From the NCBI GenBank assembly GCA_022661535.1, contig JAKULF010000005.1:124001-188000 (forward strand): a stretch of DNA of 64,000 nt, read 5' to 3'. The DNA comes from Eutypa lata. Its lineage: Eukaryota; Ascomycota; Sordariomycetes; Xylariales; Diatrypaceae. Below, piece after piece: positions 1 through 11,544 of the stretch; the stretch's first letter is position 1, and each line of letters starts with the position of its first letter. A program made the translations under genes and the position numbers. Below the pieces are notes generated by a model. The model was given only the letters and a program-made list of their open reading frames with translations. It had not been told where the DNA came from and did no database searches.

Positions 1-906
1 AGCACGACAGTAACTAACGTTAGGACAAGCTATATTAAATAAAGCCGGTGGGGGACCAGGACCGGGACCAGGACCAGGGTGCAGGGCAACGCGTAGCAGT
101 AAATTATATGTTGGCATGAACGGCACAGAAGCTTCCCACCTATAGAAATGCCTAGATAGGGCATCCATCATCGACCTCACATTGAGGCTCCAGATCAGGA
201 AGCTCCACCTTCAATCAGGGCGCGCCACCGGCTTTCGATATGGAACATGGATTGGCCAGCCCGCGGAAGCTGACAGTGTTTAATTGGAGCGTTCCAATTT
301 GCTGGGCCGCCCTCCTTATCGCGCGATCCATAGCTTACTATAACATCACTACATTGCAACCAGTCTGATTCCAACTAGCACCCGCTCATTGCACTACTGC
401 ATGTAGAACTACATGGGAAATAGATGTTCTGTGCTGCATGAAACGGCATGGTATACATTGATAAGTCGGACATACAATTGCTAGAAGTCATGCTCTCGCG
501 GATAAAAAGATATTAGAATCTGAAACGACCCCCTTACTTGGATTGAGGAGAGACAAATGGAAGACATTCTGTAGACAAGCTTCAACTTGTTCTGTAAACT
601 AGCCTCATGACATCTCGAATAAGAACAGAATGTATTTACCATTGAACCAGAACTTAAGTCAAGCTGCAATCCGGAAGCTTCCGTTCCAACTATAAGAACG
701 ACAAGCTAGTTACCCAAATGACCAAAGACAGGCTGGTGTCACGTGCCCCTTTATTACGATATAACATGCGACATTGAACCAGGGCTTAGGCCCCGAACCT
801 CTCAGCTAAAAACTACGAAAATGACATATGATTTATTTTCTAGCTTTACTGGAAGTATAGTAACTTGATGTGAGTATAAAGCCTGCTTGATTCCTTCCTT
901 CCTTCC
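1..906. other. Intergenic DNA, left edge
   Basis: No coding region can be supported here; the short open frames have no recognisable protein character. A short GGACCA/GGACCG tandem tract lies at about 49-78, and a CCTTCC tract (about 894-908) abuts the stop codon of the transporter gene that follows on the minus strand. The region probably contains the transporter's 3' untranslated sequence. Confidence 0.5.
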
Positions 907-2824
907 TCAGATCTTCTTGTGAGCATCTTCGCTCTCCTCAACACTGCCAAGCTCCATGACAGCCTTAGAGGCCTCAGCCCCCACTCGAACATCGGCATTC
1001 TCGCCGTCGAAAATGACGGCAATCTCCTCCAGGGCCTTGCCCTTCGTCTCGAGGAACCATCCGTACGCGATGAAGCTCTCCACGGCGAGGATGGCAACGT
1101 AGACGATGTAGAAGCGCCAGCCTATGTTTGCGAGACCAATGGGGTTGACATACTGGTTGACGAAGACGGCACACTTGGTCGAGAAGACGTACGTCGCCAT
1201 GCCCTTAGCCCGGATGGAGTAAGGCAGCACTTCGACCGAGTAGGCTACCGGCAGCGGCGAGAAGGCGATGCAGTAGAAGAACTGGAAGACAAAGATGAGA
1301 GCCATGACGGCTATACCCGCAGAGCCAGCTCCCGTCTCGGTGAAGCGTGCGGAAGCGATGGTCCATGCTGTGAACACTAGTAACATTCCCACGGTGCTGA
1401 TGCGGAAGAGCGGGCGGCGGCCAACACGTTCGACGAAAAAGGCAGTCGATAGAGCGATAGCCCAGTTCCAGATATTGAGAAGCCCATTTACGAGGGCTTG
1501 GGTGTTCTTGTCCGTGATGCCAATCGTGTCCATGACGCGTGACAAGTCTGCATTATCGCATTAGATAAGAAGAACAGAGGGGCTAACGTTTATGAAACTC
1601 ACAGTAAGCTACAAGACCGTTGCCAGACCATTGACTCATGAACCCCATACCTGTCTACATGTTAGTAAGATCCCTTCGAAGTAGATATGTCACGCCACTT
1701 ACAGAGTACGAGAAACATCCTATAGCGGTTACCGCTGGTTTTGACCATAGATGACCAAGTAGTTGCGTGAGATTCTATTGACACCTGTTAACGTTCATCC
1801 CATTTGGTCCTTGACATTGTATGGTATGATTTTACTCTTCTCATTATCAATTGCAGATCGAATTTCCTCGTACTCCAGCCTCACCAATTCTGTCTCCTGG
1901 CCATCTCCATGGTATTGTTTCAAAGCAGCAAGTGCCTCGTCGTCTCTATCGTTTGAGATCAACCATCGGGGGCTTTCTGGCAAGAACCAAACCGCTGAGA
2001 GCTGAATCACGCTAGGTGCCATCTGAAGAAGTGAGGGAATTCTCCAAGACCAAGTGCCTAGATATTGTTATGAAAGGGTTCTCAACGCGATTACAGTAGG
2101 CTTGTGTCGGCTTACTGGGAATGTTTCTCGTGCCAAAGGTAATCCAAGCAGCCGCAATGCTGCCCAAGAACCAGCTAACCATCGAAACCAAAGTAAGCAT
2201 GCATTATTAATGAATTATGTGAACGATTAGGGTTTCGACTTACCAGGTATTACAGATAGCGGTAATGGTGACACGATCCTTCGGATGAGATAGCTCACTA
2301 ACAAGACTTGGCGCAGCCGTCGTAGCGAAAGATAGGCCGAAACCGAGTATGAACCTGCTGATCACGAACATGGGGAAGTTGATACTCTCGCACTGGAGGA
2401 TAGCCCCGAGGATCATGATCAGACTCCCAACCGTAATACCCCATCTTCTCCCAAACCGGTCGGCAACCCAGGGCGCGATAGGGGTCGAGCATATGCTACC
2501 TAGGGACATGATGGCGCTCATGAGACCCAGAGAGGCGCCCCGTGGATTACCGAAGAAGTCATCCCAGTAGGAAACCGTCTGCAGAGAGTTCATCATCGAG
2601 CCATCGTACCCACTCGTCGCATACGAGACAACGGCAGCCGGGAACAGGAGGAAGTAGAGTCGGCGACGGGCGGCGGACTTGTACCAGATGGGCGAATCTT
2701 TGGATAGTTGCGAGATTCGGGAGGGCTGGTAGGCATCTGCCGAGGTCGTGGCACTGTTCTTGCGAACCTCCCTGGCGATCTGGTCTGCCCTGGGGGCTGG
2801 GAGTCGTTGGCGTATGAAGTTCAT
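907..2824 (-). CDS. MFS sugar/lactose-permease-type transporter
   Basis: Proton-coupled sugar porter of the major facilitator superfamily in the plasma membrane, expected to import a hexose, disaccharide or glycoside. Six exons fit one frame: 2824-2244, 2174-2116, 2057-1836, 1774-1703, 1650-1603 and 1547-907, giving 540 residues, the normal family length. Family signatures are visible: DRFGRRWG in loop 2-3, PESPRWL after helix 6, ERVGRRPLF in loop 8-9 and ETKGKALEE after helix 12. The second exon is only 59 nt and the fifth only 48 nt. The start at 2824 is the first ATG and lies about 90 bp below a TATA box. It is divergent from a GH5 glycosidase gene, which suggests a glycoside or oligosaccharide substrate; this is inference. 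The family does not reveal the exact sugar. Confidence 0.9.
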
Positions 2825-2912
2825 GATGTCAAAACTAGCTGAGAGATAGAATGAATATAACTCAGGATCTGGCCGTGGTTGATACCCATGACAAGAGCGC
2901 CCTGATCTCTCC

Positions 2913-2922
2913 TTATATATAA
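2913..2922 (-). promoter_or_regulatory. TATA box of the transporter gene
   Basis: TTATATATAA lies about 90 bp upstream of the transporter ATG, a usual distance for a fungal TATA element plus leader. The GH5 gene on the other side of this intergenic region has its own TATA box at a similar distance. Confidence 0.5.
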
Positions 2923-3126
2923 AAACTCGGGAGGTGAGAGAATCCGGAGCATCTAACCAGATATGTTTCGCTTGGAGTCATAGGAGAGATCGCTAAGCAA
3001 AATCACTGCGGCTATATTGTTGTAAACATCGTTAGAAGATCAACCCAGCCTTCCCCTGGAGACGAATCCCGAAGACACGGTCCCCGGATCCAGAAAGTTG
3101 TCTATGCGGAGAAGACATTGAGGGCA

Positions 3127-3144
3127 AACTGGGGTTCCCCAGTT
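3127..3144. promoter_or_regulatory. Palindromic pair of CreA-type sites
   Basis: Two AACTGGGG arms face each other across a TT spacer, so each arm carries CTGGGG, a perfect match to the SYGGRG site of the carbon catabolite repressor CreA/Mig1. Further CCGGGG matches occur near 3081 and 3363 on the minus strand. Closely spaced CreA sites are the functional form in Aspergillus. The element sits between the divergent transporter and GH5 genes, so repression of both by glucose is a reasonable inference. Confidence 0.5.
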
Positions 3145-3665
3145 ACTCCACACAACATCTCATGTGGTGCGACTCTCCCAGATCTAATCTAAGACGGTCC
3201 CCGCGATTTGTGCGCGAGTCGGTTAAGAGACACTACTTGAGCTTTAGTCGCGAGAGAGTTTCTTTCTTGGGGATAACCATGACCAATCATAGTTGTTCGG
3301 GGAAGCTAAAGTGGTCCCCCGAGATCCATTCGACATCGGGGGAACTAAATCTTAGCCCCTACGGCCCCGGCCCCCTCCCCCAGGTTCATGGTCGAGAATC
3401 GAGTTGGAAAATGGAGGCTCTGACCTCTCCGGAAGAACACCTGATCGTTTCATCGTCTGAACGCTGTCATATCGGGGCCTCTTCTCCCATGCCCCGATCC
3501 CGATTTCTACGGCTTGTCGCTTTCGAGAAAGCCCGGTGGCAACTTGTTGAACTGGAACCAGCTTAGGAGACTTCGATCTTAGCGACAAGAAGATCGCTGA
3601 TGTACGTGGGGCTCGTGTTGGAGAGTGGGGGCGCATTACAAAGTTGAAGAATTACGTCGCGTTGG

Positions 3666-3673
3666 TATATAAG
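3666..3673 (+). promoter_or_regulatory. TATA box of the GH5 gene
   Basis: TATATAAG is found 98 bp upstream of the GH5 start codon at 3764, matching a TATA-driven, strongly regulated fungal promoter. Confidence 0.5.
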
Positions 3674-3763
3674 TAGATGACGCGCTGCCCTTTAGCTCAT
3701 TATGAATACTCAAAGAACAAACCGATATTACGTTGGCAAACGTTGGCTTAATTTAGAGCAGTC

Positions 3764-5748
3764 ATGGCTACCGGAATTCTTAGAACGTCTGGGACAAAAA
3801 TTGTCGATGCTGAAGGCAATGCCGTCCTACTCAGAGGGGTAAGCTTCCTTTTCCCTATGTTCTCCATGTTCTGGTATGCTTGTGAGCATTGATCTGACAA
3901 GAATGGATCGCTAGACATCCCTCGGGGGCTGGATGATGATGGAGAACTTCATGAACGGGTTCCCTGGTCGCGAGAACCAGATTCGGAGTGCGCTACTCAA
4001 GGTGCTCGGGAAAGACAAGTGCGACTTTTTCTTCGACAGATTCCTCGAGTATTTCTTTACGGAGAAGGACGCCGAGTATCTCGCTTCCCTCGGTATGAAC
4101 TGCATTCGTCTGGGGTTCAACTACCACCACTTCGAGGATGATATGAACCCCTTCGTTATCAAAGAGGAGGGTTTCAAACATCTGGACCGCGTTATAGATA
4201 TCGTATGTCACCATTCACATTGTGGAACTTCATGGATAGCTGACGGACTTCAAGTGTGCGAAGAATGGAATATACACGATTTTAGATTTGCATGCCTGCC
4301 CTGGTGGCCAGAACCAAGACTGGCACTGTGTAAGTCTCTATTTCTAGCAGCTTTCTACTTCCCATTGATCTGTTGGTGACTTCGGTCTGCGAGAAGATGT
4401 CAAGTTAACATATGCTCTTGCAGGATAACAACACAGGCTACGCAGCATTCTGGGACCACAAACACTTCCAAGATCGGGTGATCAACCTATGGCAGGTAAT
4501 TTCAAAGCGATATAAGTCCAACCCTTGGGTAGCAGGTTTCAACCCGATGAATGAGCCAGCAGACGTTGAGTGGACCAGGCTTCTCTCATTCTATGATCGG
4601 ATAGTACCTGCGATTCGTGAGATCGACCCGGATCATATATTGTTCTTGGAAGGTAACACGTGAGTAGTCTTCTACACTAACATATATTGAAACTTGTTCG
4701 GTAGATGTCTAACATGCCTCTGCAACAAACAGTTTTAGCATGGATTTCTCGGGTTTTGACAAGGTCTTCCCTAACGCTGTCTACGCTATACACGACTATT
4801 GCGGTTTCGGCTTCCCGAACAGGATTGGAAGATACCAAGGGTTGAAGGAGCAGGACAGCTACATTAGGAGGATGTACGACCGAAAGGTAGAGTTTATGAA
4901 GAAGCACCATGTTCCCATCTGGAATGGTATGTACGCCCCTAGCCACACCCTACGATAAATTACTTATCAATCTACTTAGGCGAGTTCGGACCGATCTACG
5001 AGAGACCAGACTTCAACCCCGACTGGAAGGTGCAAAATGACGAAAGATACGAGATGTTGGATAAGCAGCTGGCTATCTACTCATCCGAAAGCATTGGTAA
5101 GTAGTTTCTCATCTAAGGTATTCCACGAAAGTGACTTACTGATATATTTTTATCCTAGCCTGGAGCATATGGGCATACAAGGACATCAATATCATGGGCA
5201 TGATGTATTTGCCTGAAGACACAGCTTGGATGAAGCTTCTCGGCCCGATTATCAAGAAGAAGCGCGATACAGCCGTTGATTCTTGGGCCTATGATGATGC
5301 GCACCTCCAGGAAGGCCTCTTCGGACCCTTGCACAAGTGGTTCGAAGACAACGTGCCGCCACAGTACTCCAAGAAGTACCCTTGGCAGTGGAGGATGCAC
5401 ATGCACGTGTTCCGGGGTATCCGTGGTATCACCATGGCCGAGTATATGATTCCGGAATGGGCGGATTATTTCAAGGATAAGACGCTAGAGGAACTGGATG
5501 AGTTGGCCGCGAGCTGGAAGTACGAGAACTGCGTGCAGCGCGAGCGCCTAAACGAGTCCCTGAAGCTCTATGCATCAATGAAAGCGGACGATAAACGATT
5601 GGACGGAAAGGTCATCGCGTCCGAATCTGAGCTAATCGAGTCAAAAACGCAAGGGAAGACGACTTCCGGTGTTGGCGTTTTCGAGCTGGCCCCCGACGAG
5701 AAGGCCAAACAGAGCGTAAACGTGACCCCAATTGCAGTATCATCGTAA
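3764..5748 (+). CDS. GH5 glycoside hydrolase, apparently intracellular
   Basis: Retaining glycosidase of family GH5 (clan A TIM barrel), cleaving a beta-glucoside or beta-glucan-type bond; the subfamily is not assigned. Seven exons join in frame: 3764-3838, 3915-4202, 4255-4329, 4424-4659, 4733-4926, 4980-5096 and 5159-5748, for 524 residues. The N-terminal strand reads [14 protein letters not shown]. The acid/base Glu190 is in FNPMNEP and the nucleophile Glu291 in IWNGEFGPIY, with HDY at 245-247 near the active site. The first residues ([12 protein letters not shown]) are not a signal peptide and I see no membrane segment, so the enzyme probably acts in the cytosol on an imported substrate. 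Beyond the barrel is a charged C-terminal extension. It shares a divergent promoter with a sugar transporter and ends 68 bp from the converging regulator gene. Confidence 0.9.
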
Positions 5749-5815
5749 ATGGTTTCACGTGATATGCATCGATAGATACTTAGTTAGACTTGTCGCGAAT
5801 CAAAGTTCGCTGATC

Positions 5816-7913
5816 CTATGTTCTTCCAAAGTCCACCGTCCCAGTCCGTGCTGCGTCTAACTTCTCGAGAATCCGCAAATGCCATTCGAATTCTCTAACG
5901 CTTATGCTGAAGCGCTGAAGGTTTCTTTTACCAAGGAAGATGGCTTCTTCGATGTCGTCGAGCAAGATTTCTCTGAAAGCTGAGCATACTGTCGCAACTC
6001 TAAGAATAATGACCATTGTAAATGTGCTTTACGGCCCTCTTTGTTAGCCATTGATGTACAAGGAGGCCAAGTAGGTGATTTACTTACACCATGCCTGTAG
6101 CAAATAGACATGTGATGCTATTTGCAGGCTCGGTGTCGAAGACTTTGATGAACCCCTGACAGCCTTCTAGACATAGTCTACACTTTTCCAGTATCACCAC
6201 CCTCGAAGGGTGGGTGCCGAAATGCGATAGATTGAGACACACGTACTCAATGAATGGTCTGAAGATGATATATTTCCCGGCATGGTATCGACCTTGAATT
6301 CTGAGAACATTCCACGGGTTATTGGTGGGACGAATTGATCGAATGAATCCAGGCGTCGATGGAGACGAAGGGTCCTCGTTGCTCGGTATACCTGGTTTGC
6401 TTGTTAAGAGAAAATCCGGCAGGTTGTTATATACGGCCGAGTGATGAGCCCACAGGTCGCTAGTGATCCTCAATAGCCATGTTGCGTAGTCCGGACGTGC
6501 CATGCGATACTGCTCTTTACTATCGTACACCACGCTGTTTACTCGATTTAGAAATCGCCGGATGGCGGCATTGGTGCTTATCTGGAACGCAATAAGTTCT
6601 TCCTTACTTGATGAAAGTCCAGTCATAACATCATCGGCGCCAATATCTGGACTTTCGCTTTCATGTCGTGTTTCCCCTATGTTGAAATCTGGATAGGGGA
6701 CGAGGTCTTCATATCTTGCAATACCCGATGGTAGGGTAATAGAGATCTCCGATATAAAATCTCCCTCATAAATGAAAGCAACCCAGTACAACCGTCGAAA
6801 CGCATCCGAGAAGCCATCGTTCGATCTCGGATCCACAAGCCCCCTCCTCACAAGTGCTTCGCATTTAACGGCGGTGATGTGAGACCAATGAAACGAGGCG
6901 GCGATATGACCTCTCGCGCCCATGTAGATACTTGCTAGCATAGTGCACTGTGCAGCCTCGAGAGCTAATTCCGTCGATACGAATCCTAGAAGCAACTGCG
7001 CTTTATTCCATAGCTGTTCATCGAGAGTTGATGATTGGGCGCGCGAGGAACCGTAAGACATGCGGTTTTGGTCTCTACCTAAGCGTGCTAGGGACTGGTC
7101 TGTGAGAACAAACGATGCTAAGCTGAGAACCAGGAGAAGTAATAGGTAGTTTGTTAATGACACCTCTACAGGGAGATGACTATCAGTTTGGCCCGCCCCT
7201 ATTTCGTTTCGAGCGACGTCCTCGAGAGTGTGGACGACATCATCAATTGACAATAGTGGAAAGAAAGTGTTGACCTCCTTGAAATACAACACGATTAAGC
7301 TGCGATATTTTTCCAAAAGCTCCGAGGAATGCTCTATATGAACTCCATCTTGGAAAAGTTTCCACGATTCTGGTACTGTTGCTACCGATCTTGGAGTCGA
7401 AGAAGAATCGAAGAAAACGTCTGTCGCATTAATGGGATTCTTAATTGATGCCCCTTGCGTCTCTCCGAGCAACCGGCGAACTATAGGCCAGTCGTATACG
7501 TGATTTGCATTTGCTGTATGTGATAGCGAGATCTGGACATCGAACTCCACCTCATTTAGAGCTGGATTGCGCGTACTGGTTTGGTATGCAGCGATGGAAT
7601 GTTGGGAATCTACGGATAACTGTAGAGAGGGCGGCGATGCGCCAGCGACGTATTGCGCATTAAAGACAGGAGACGAGAGCAGCCGGTCTTCGAGCAGTTG
7701 TATGCGTTCAAGAAGAACCCTCGTGTTCTGCTCAATGCGTGGTTGAGACGAATCTCGGTAAACGCAGTCGACCCCCTGTGATACACATAGGCCGCACTTC
7801 GGCTTAACGGCGTCACATCTTGTCTTTCGCTTGCTGCAGTTCAGACAAGCCTGAAGCGCACGACGCCTCTGTGGAAAGTAATGAGAGGGAGAAAAGCTTG
7901 TAGACCCTTCCAT
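5816..7913 (-). CDS. Zn2Cys6 fungal transcription factor
   Basis: Nuclear DNA-binding regulator with a Gal4-type binuclear zinc cluster and a fungal-specific middle domain. Residues Cys23, 26, 33, 40, 43 and 50 give the classical C-x2-C-x6-C-x6-C-x2-C-x6-C pattern, followed by a short coiled-coil-like stretch (RVLLERIQLLEDRLL). The middle homology region includes the YWVAFIYEGD-like segment around residue 380. Two exons, 7913-6088 and 6026-5816, give 678 residues; without the second exon the protein would stop just after the intron donor. The gene ends 68 bp from the converging GH5 gene, and the sugar transporter lies beyond that, so it is a good candidate for their pathway-specific activator. 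That role is inference. A plain unlinked regulator is the alternative. Confidence 0.9.
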
Positions 7914-8515
7914 AGTTGACGAGTATCATAGCGAAATACTGTTGTCTTGTAAACAGAAATCTTCACTGTTCCCTGGGGTTCTTGTGTCAATTGGCGCACC
8001 ATACAATTTCATAAGTTTCCGCTAGCAAGCCAAGACAATGAAGTGGAATTGACCCGCCTCCAATCCCGAATAGGGGAATAACCTGGAGATAGCGTCAGTA
8101 AATGACTCGTGCGCGTAGTTAGTATAGTTCGCAGGTTAGTTGTGGTTAGTGCTTATGTGACTCGTTTAAACAGACTTGATGGCAACCGTATGGTATTCAG
8201 TAACAATGCGATGCTAACATCAAAGCCAGAAAGTGATGCTATGGCATTGGGCATACTAGAGATACATAGCCTTGCTCATTTAATTGATCCCATGTACCTT
8301 TATCCTACTCCCAGAAGAGTAGAGGAGAAGTCGAATTCGCCCGAAGCATGTATATGTTGTGCTAAGCTATTTATTCGCTGACTAGTTCTGCCTTGGTACG
8401 TAGTGTAGTATTGGTATTTATCCATCATTGAGTTTAAAATGGTCACTTCTTACGCGCGTGAGGTACAATCCTATCCGGCTCCAACGACATTCCTAGGAGA
8501 AACGCACAGGGATAA
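7914..8515. other. Divergent intergenic region, regulator and HET gene
   Basis: Holds the promoter of the Zn2Cys6 gene and the unresolved 5' part of the HET-domain gene. An ATG at 8439 opens a frame of 80 codons that overlaps the HET frame but is out of register with it. I see no clear TATA box or repeat. Confidence 0.4.
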
Positions 8516-10042
8516 GAGACGGAAGACAGGCTTGCCATCAAAGATACGGCCAATAGGCGAAAAACGAGACCGACTAAAGACTCGAGAAGAACCTCAGTCC
8601 CTGGTAACAAGGGGGACACGAGAAAGACTCCTCGAGGCATATCGGAAGAAAAATGGCTATACTACGACTACACTGATTTGAAAGACAAACAGACACGCAT
8701 AATCCTCCTCAAACCATCAGCGGACCCAAACAATGAAATCAAAATCGACATCCTACAGATGAAGATCGCAGAGCTTCATGAAGAGTACGAATTTATAGCT
8801 CTATCCTATTTCTGGGGGGAAGGCGAGCCCGAGAACCCGATCTTTATCGACAAGGCAACAGGCACTTTCGGACCACAACAAGCGTTTGGGGTAGCGGAAG
8901 CTGTGGGTGGAGAAGTAGCTGCTGAAACTTTTACATCCCTTGGGCAGAAACAGTCGGTAGGCATTTGGGATGCTACCACAATGATGACGAAGAAACGTAT
9001 TCTCGTGAAACCAAACCTATTCAGGGCACTGAAAGCGTTACGAGACAGTGAACAGGAAGTTGCTGTCTGGGTTGACGCAATCTGCATTAACCAGTCGAAT
9101 CAGGCTGAGAAGGAGTCACAGGTCTCCAGAATGGCTGAAATTTATTCCACGGCAGATCTAGTAGCTATCTGGCTCGGTGCAGCTGATCAGCTTGGACGTA
9201 CTGACCGAGCCATGGTCTTTCGTGAAAGAACGGGGCTCGAGACCCTCATCACAGATGAGTTTGCGCAACACTGGAGCGGTCGGCCGGGGAGCCAGGGCTC
9301 CTCTCCTGAGGCATCGTCTTCTATGAAGCGAATGCACACCAATGAGCACTCGACACTTCACGTCAAAGGCTTCGAGCTTGGCAAGATAGTTTGGCGTACC
9401 GACCCGATTCCAGATGGCGTCATACCCCTGACCGCTCTTAACAAACTTGGATGGACGATCCCACAAGGAGGAGATGAAATGGTTGACTCGGTACCAGATA
9501 CTGCCTGGAGAACGTTGGTTGCCAATAGAGGGATCGATGGTAAGAATCCGCTGAGTTGGTATCACCGAGCCTGTTTGAGATGTCTCATCAATGATACGCC
9601 AAATGGCCATATCAACACCAAAACCCTACTCGAGAGGGATCCCACCAAGATAATGAAAGAGTTTCTCAAAAGAGTTCAGGCAGTGACATGGAATAGGGTG
9701 GTTTTGGAAGCAAAAACTGATCAGCAACCTCTAGTTGGAATAGGCCCACCTGGCACAGAGCAAGGAGACATTGTCTGTATATTATTTGGGTGCAGCGTGC
9801 CATGCGTCCTGCGCCCACTCTCTGTCGACAAGTCGAATTCGAATTTTGAGTATGTAGGTGAAGCATTCATTTACGGCAAGATGGATGGTGAGGCTGTTTT
9901 GATGACACCAGCGGAGTTGGAAAAGAGAACGGTGGAATTTCGACTCACATCAGTAACCAGGGAATTGTCAATACGTACTTCATTATTTTACATTCCCTTT
10001 ATATACGTGTTAATTCGGTTTACTAAGATCTATAGACTATAG
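8516..10042 (+). CDS. HET-domain protein, probably incomplete
   Basis: Member of the heterokaryon-incompatibility (HET) family, which triggers cell death when genetically different hyphae fuse. The frame is open from 8516, but no ATG occurs before 8759. The family-like N-terminus (TRIILLKPSADPN) lies upstream of that ATG, so an upstream exon or a lost start is likely. Conserved block 1 is ALSYFWGE and block 2 is VWVDAICINQ with the following MAEIYSTADLVAIWLG. The third block, normally R-x-W-x-x-QE, is missing: after about residue 190 the sequence passes straight to the C-terminal region (AWRTLVANRG, SWYHRACLRCL). The characteristic late motif EAFIYGKMDGEA is present. The length is shorter than the usual 600-750 residues. 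An internal deletion is the simplest explanation. The last 30 residues may be intronic read-through. Confidence 0.7.
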   Translation, partial: ETEDRLAIKDTANRRKTRPTKDSRRTSVPGNKGDTRKTPRGISEEKWLYYDYTDLKDKQTRIILLKPSADPNNEIKIDILQMKIAELHEEYEFIALSYFWGEGEPENPIFIDKATGTFGPQQAFGVAEAVGGEVAAETFTSLGQKQSVGIWDATTMMTKKRILVKPNLFRALKALRDSEQEVAVWVDAICINQSNQAEKESQVSRMAEIYSTADLVAIWLGAADQLGRTDRAMVFRERTGLETLITDEFAQHWSGRPGSQGSSPEASSSMKRMHTNEHSTLHVKGFELGKIVWRTDPIPDGVIPLTALNKLGWTIPQGGDEMVDSVPDTAWRTLVANRGIDGKNPLSWYHRACLRCLINDTPNGHINTKTLLERDPTKIMKEFLKRVQAVTWNRVVLEAKTDQQPLVGIGPPGTEQGDIVCILFGCSVPCVLRPLSVDKSNSNFEYVGEAFIYGKMDGEAVLMTPAELEKRTVEFRLTSVTRELSIRTSLFYIPFIYVLIRFTKIYRL

Positions 10043-11544
10043 ATAATGACCAATGATCATAACATTATAGGCGAGAGCTCCCGGACTTACCTCCAATTGA
10101 GGAAAACCGGTACATCCTCTCAGTCTTTACACAAATCGCTCTTTCAACTTAACCGTCATATGGCCCATCACCCGTATATCATATAATACAAGTAAACTAT
10201 CATTACATGATGCTCACGGACCAAGTATTTGTCTTGTTCCTCAATGCCCCAGGCTCTCAAGCTCTCAGCATGTACTACAAGCGAGCCGTTATAATGCACG
10301 TCTATTTATAGACAATCTATTCACTATATGATGAAATTAGCAGGTGCGAGGAATGCCTGCTTATATACACGATCAGTCAAGCTGTTTTATACCATCCATC
10401 CATTAACTAACGTCAACCTCATTTCTACGTCCGTTCAAACCTTATCGACAACTTAATTCAATAATCACCAAATTAACATAGTAAAGACAAACACTGAAGT
10501 TGGCGATGACAATACTCGACCTTATTAGTAGCTTTATACCCTTATATTTTATATTTCTTTACGAATTATACAAAGCTCTTAATATTAGCGGGAAGTTTCG
10601 TTCGTTAAGACTCGCAATAGTATCACTTTTCTTTTCATTAATACATACGAGATAATATCAAACAATCACTGAAATGAGTGTTGCGCTCTAGCAGTAACAG
10701 TGGGTAACTTTATGCTGTTGCACTTCTATTACTGAACTGGAGCAGCAGCTAAACACATTAATGAGTACTGAGATATCATCTCCCAAAGTAGTATTTGAAG
10801 ACTTGATGCCCGCGAAGCTATTTACTTCCCACTTTCTGCTAACCTTTTTTCTCGGCTCGAACGCTGTATCAATACTTGTTCAGATGAAGTACGAGACAAT
10901 TTTCGTATAGTTTGTACAATCTGAAATATGATTTGTACGCTTTAGCTTCGGCAGAGAGGCCTTGGATTACCAAGTATAGTTACTCTAATGCCGAGTAAGT
11001 ATGCCTAGGGACTTAGTTATGCAAGTGCTCCCCAAGTTCTCTCCGAATACGCCTGGTTCACTGTCACCGACACTATAATTTAATGACTTGTCGACGCGCT
11101 AGTCGTGACTAACCCCGTCGTTTACGCGCCAATGGAACGATAAGCAAGTCTTCGGAGGTCATTTTGCGAGTGGCGAGCTAGAGTATTTTTGCCAAGTACT
11201 CCGGGTAAACCACGAGTTCTCTACTACTTAGGAATTCTGCCTGCATCTAGATCACTTACTAGGTCTACTTTGTCTTAACTCTCGTGCCCCAAAAAACCGG
11301 CCTCTTGCCGGATCTGGTGCGGCTGAAACATGTAGTAAAGACATTAATTGAACGCCAAGCCGGCCGAACGATGCTTATATGGCGCCAGAATCCAGCCGCA
11401 CCAGGTTGGTGGATATGACTAAAGGGGGGTAAGGCAGACTGGGCTTGGGAAGGGTCCCTTCTATTCAAGATGTCCCCCTCTTCTCCATCTCCTTCAATGT
11501 TGATCATATCTATTGCCAACCCTATACTGTAGATCATTGACATC
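10043..11544. other. AT-rich intergenic region
   Basis: About 1.5 kb, AT-rich in its first two thirds, with no coding frame I can support. It separates the HET gene from the next plus-strand gene and should contain that gene's promoter. A C-rich stretch near 11424 (AAAGGGGGGTAAGG) is the only notable element close to that start. Confidence 0.45.

Noticed and set aside
8439..8681. 80-codon frame before the HET gene as its first exon
   Set aside because: It is out of frame with the HET sequence, and I found no convincing splice pair that joins them.
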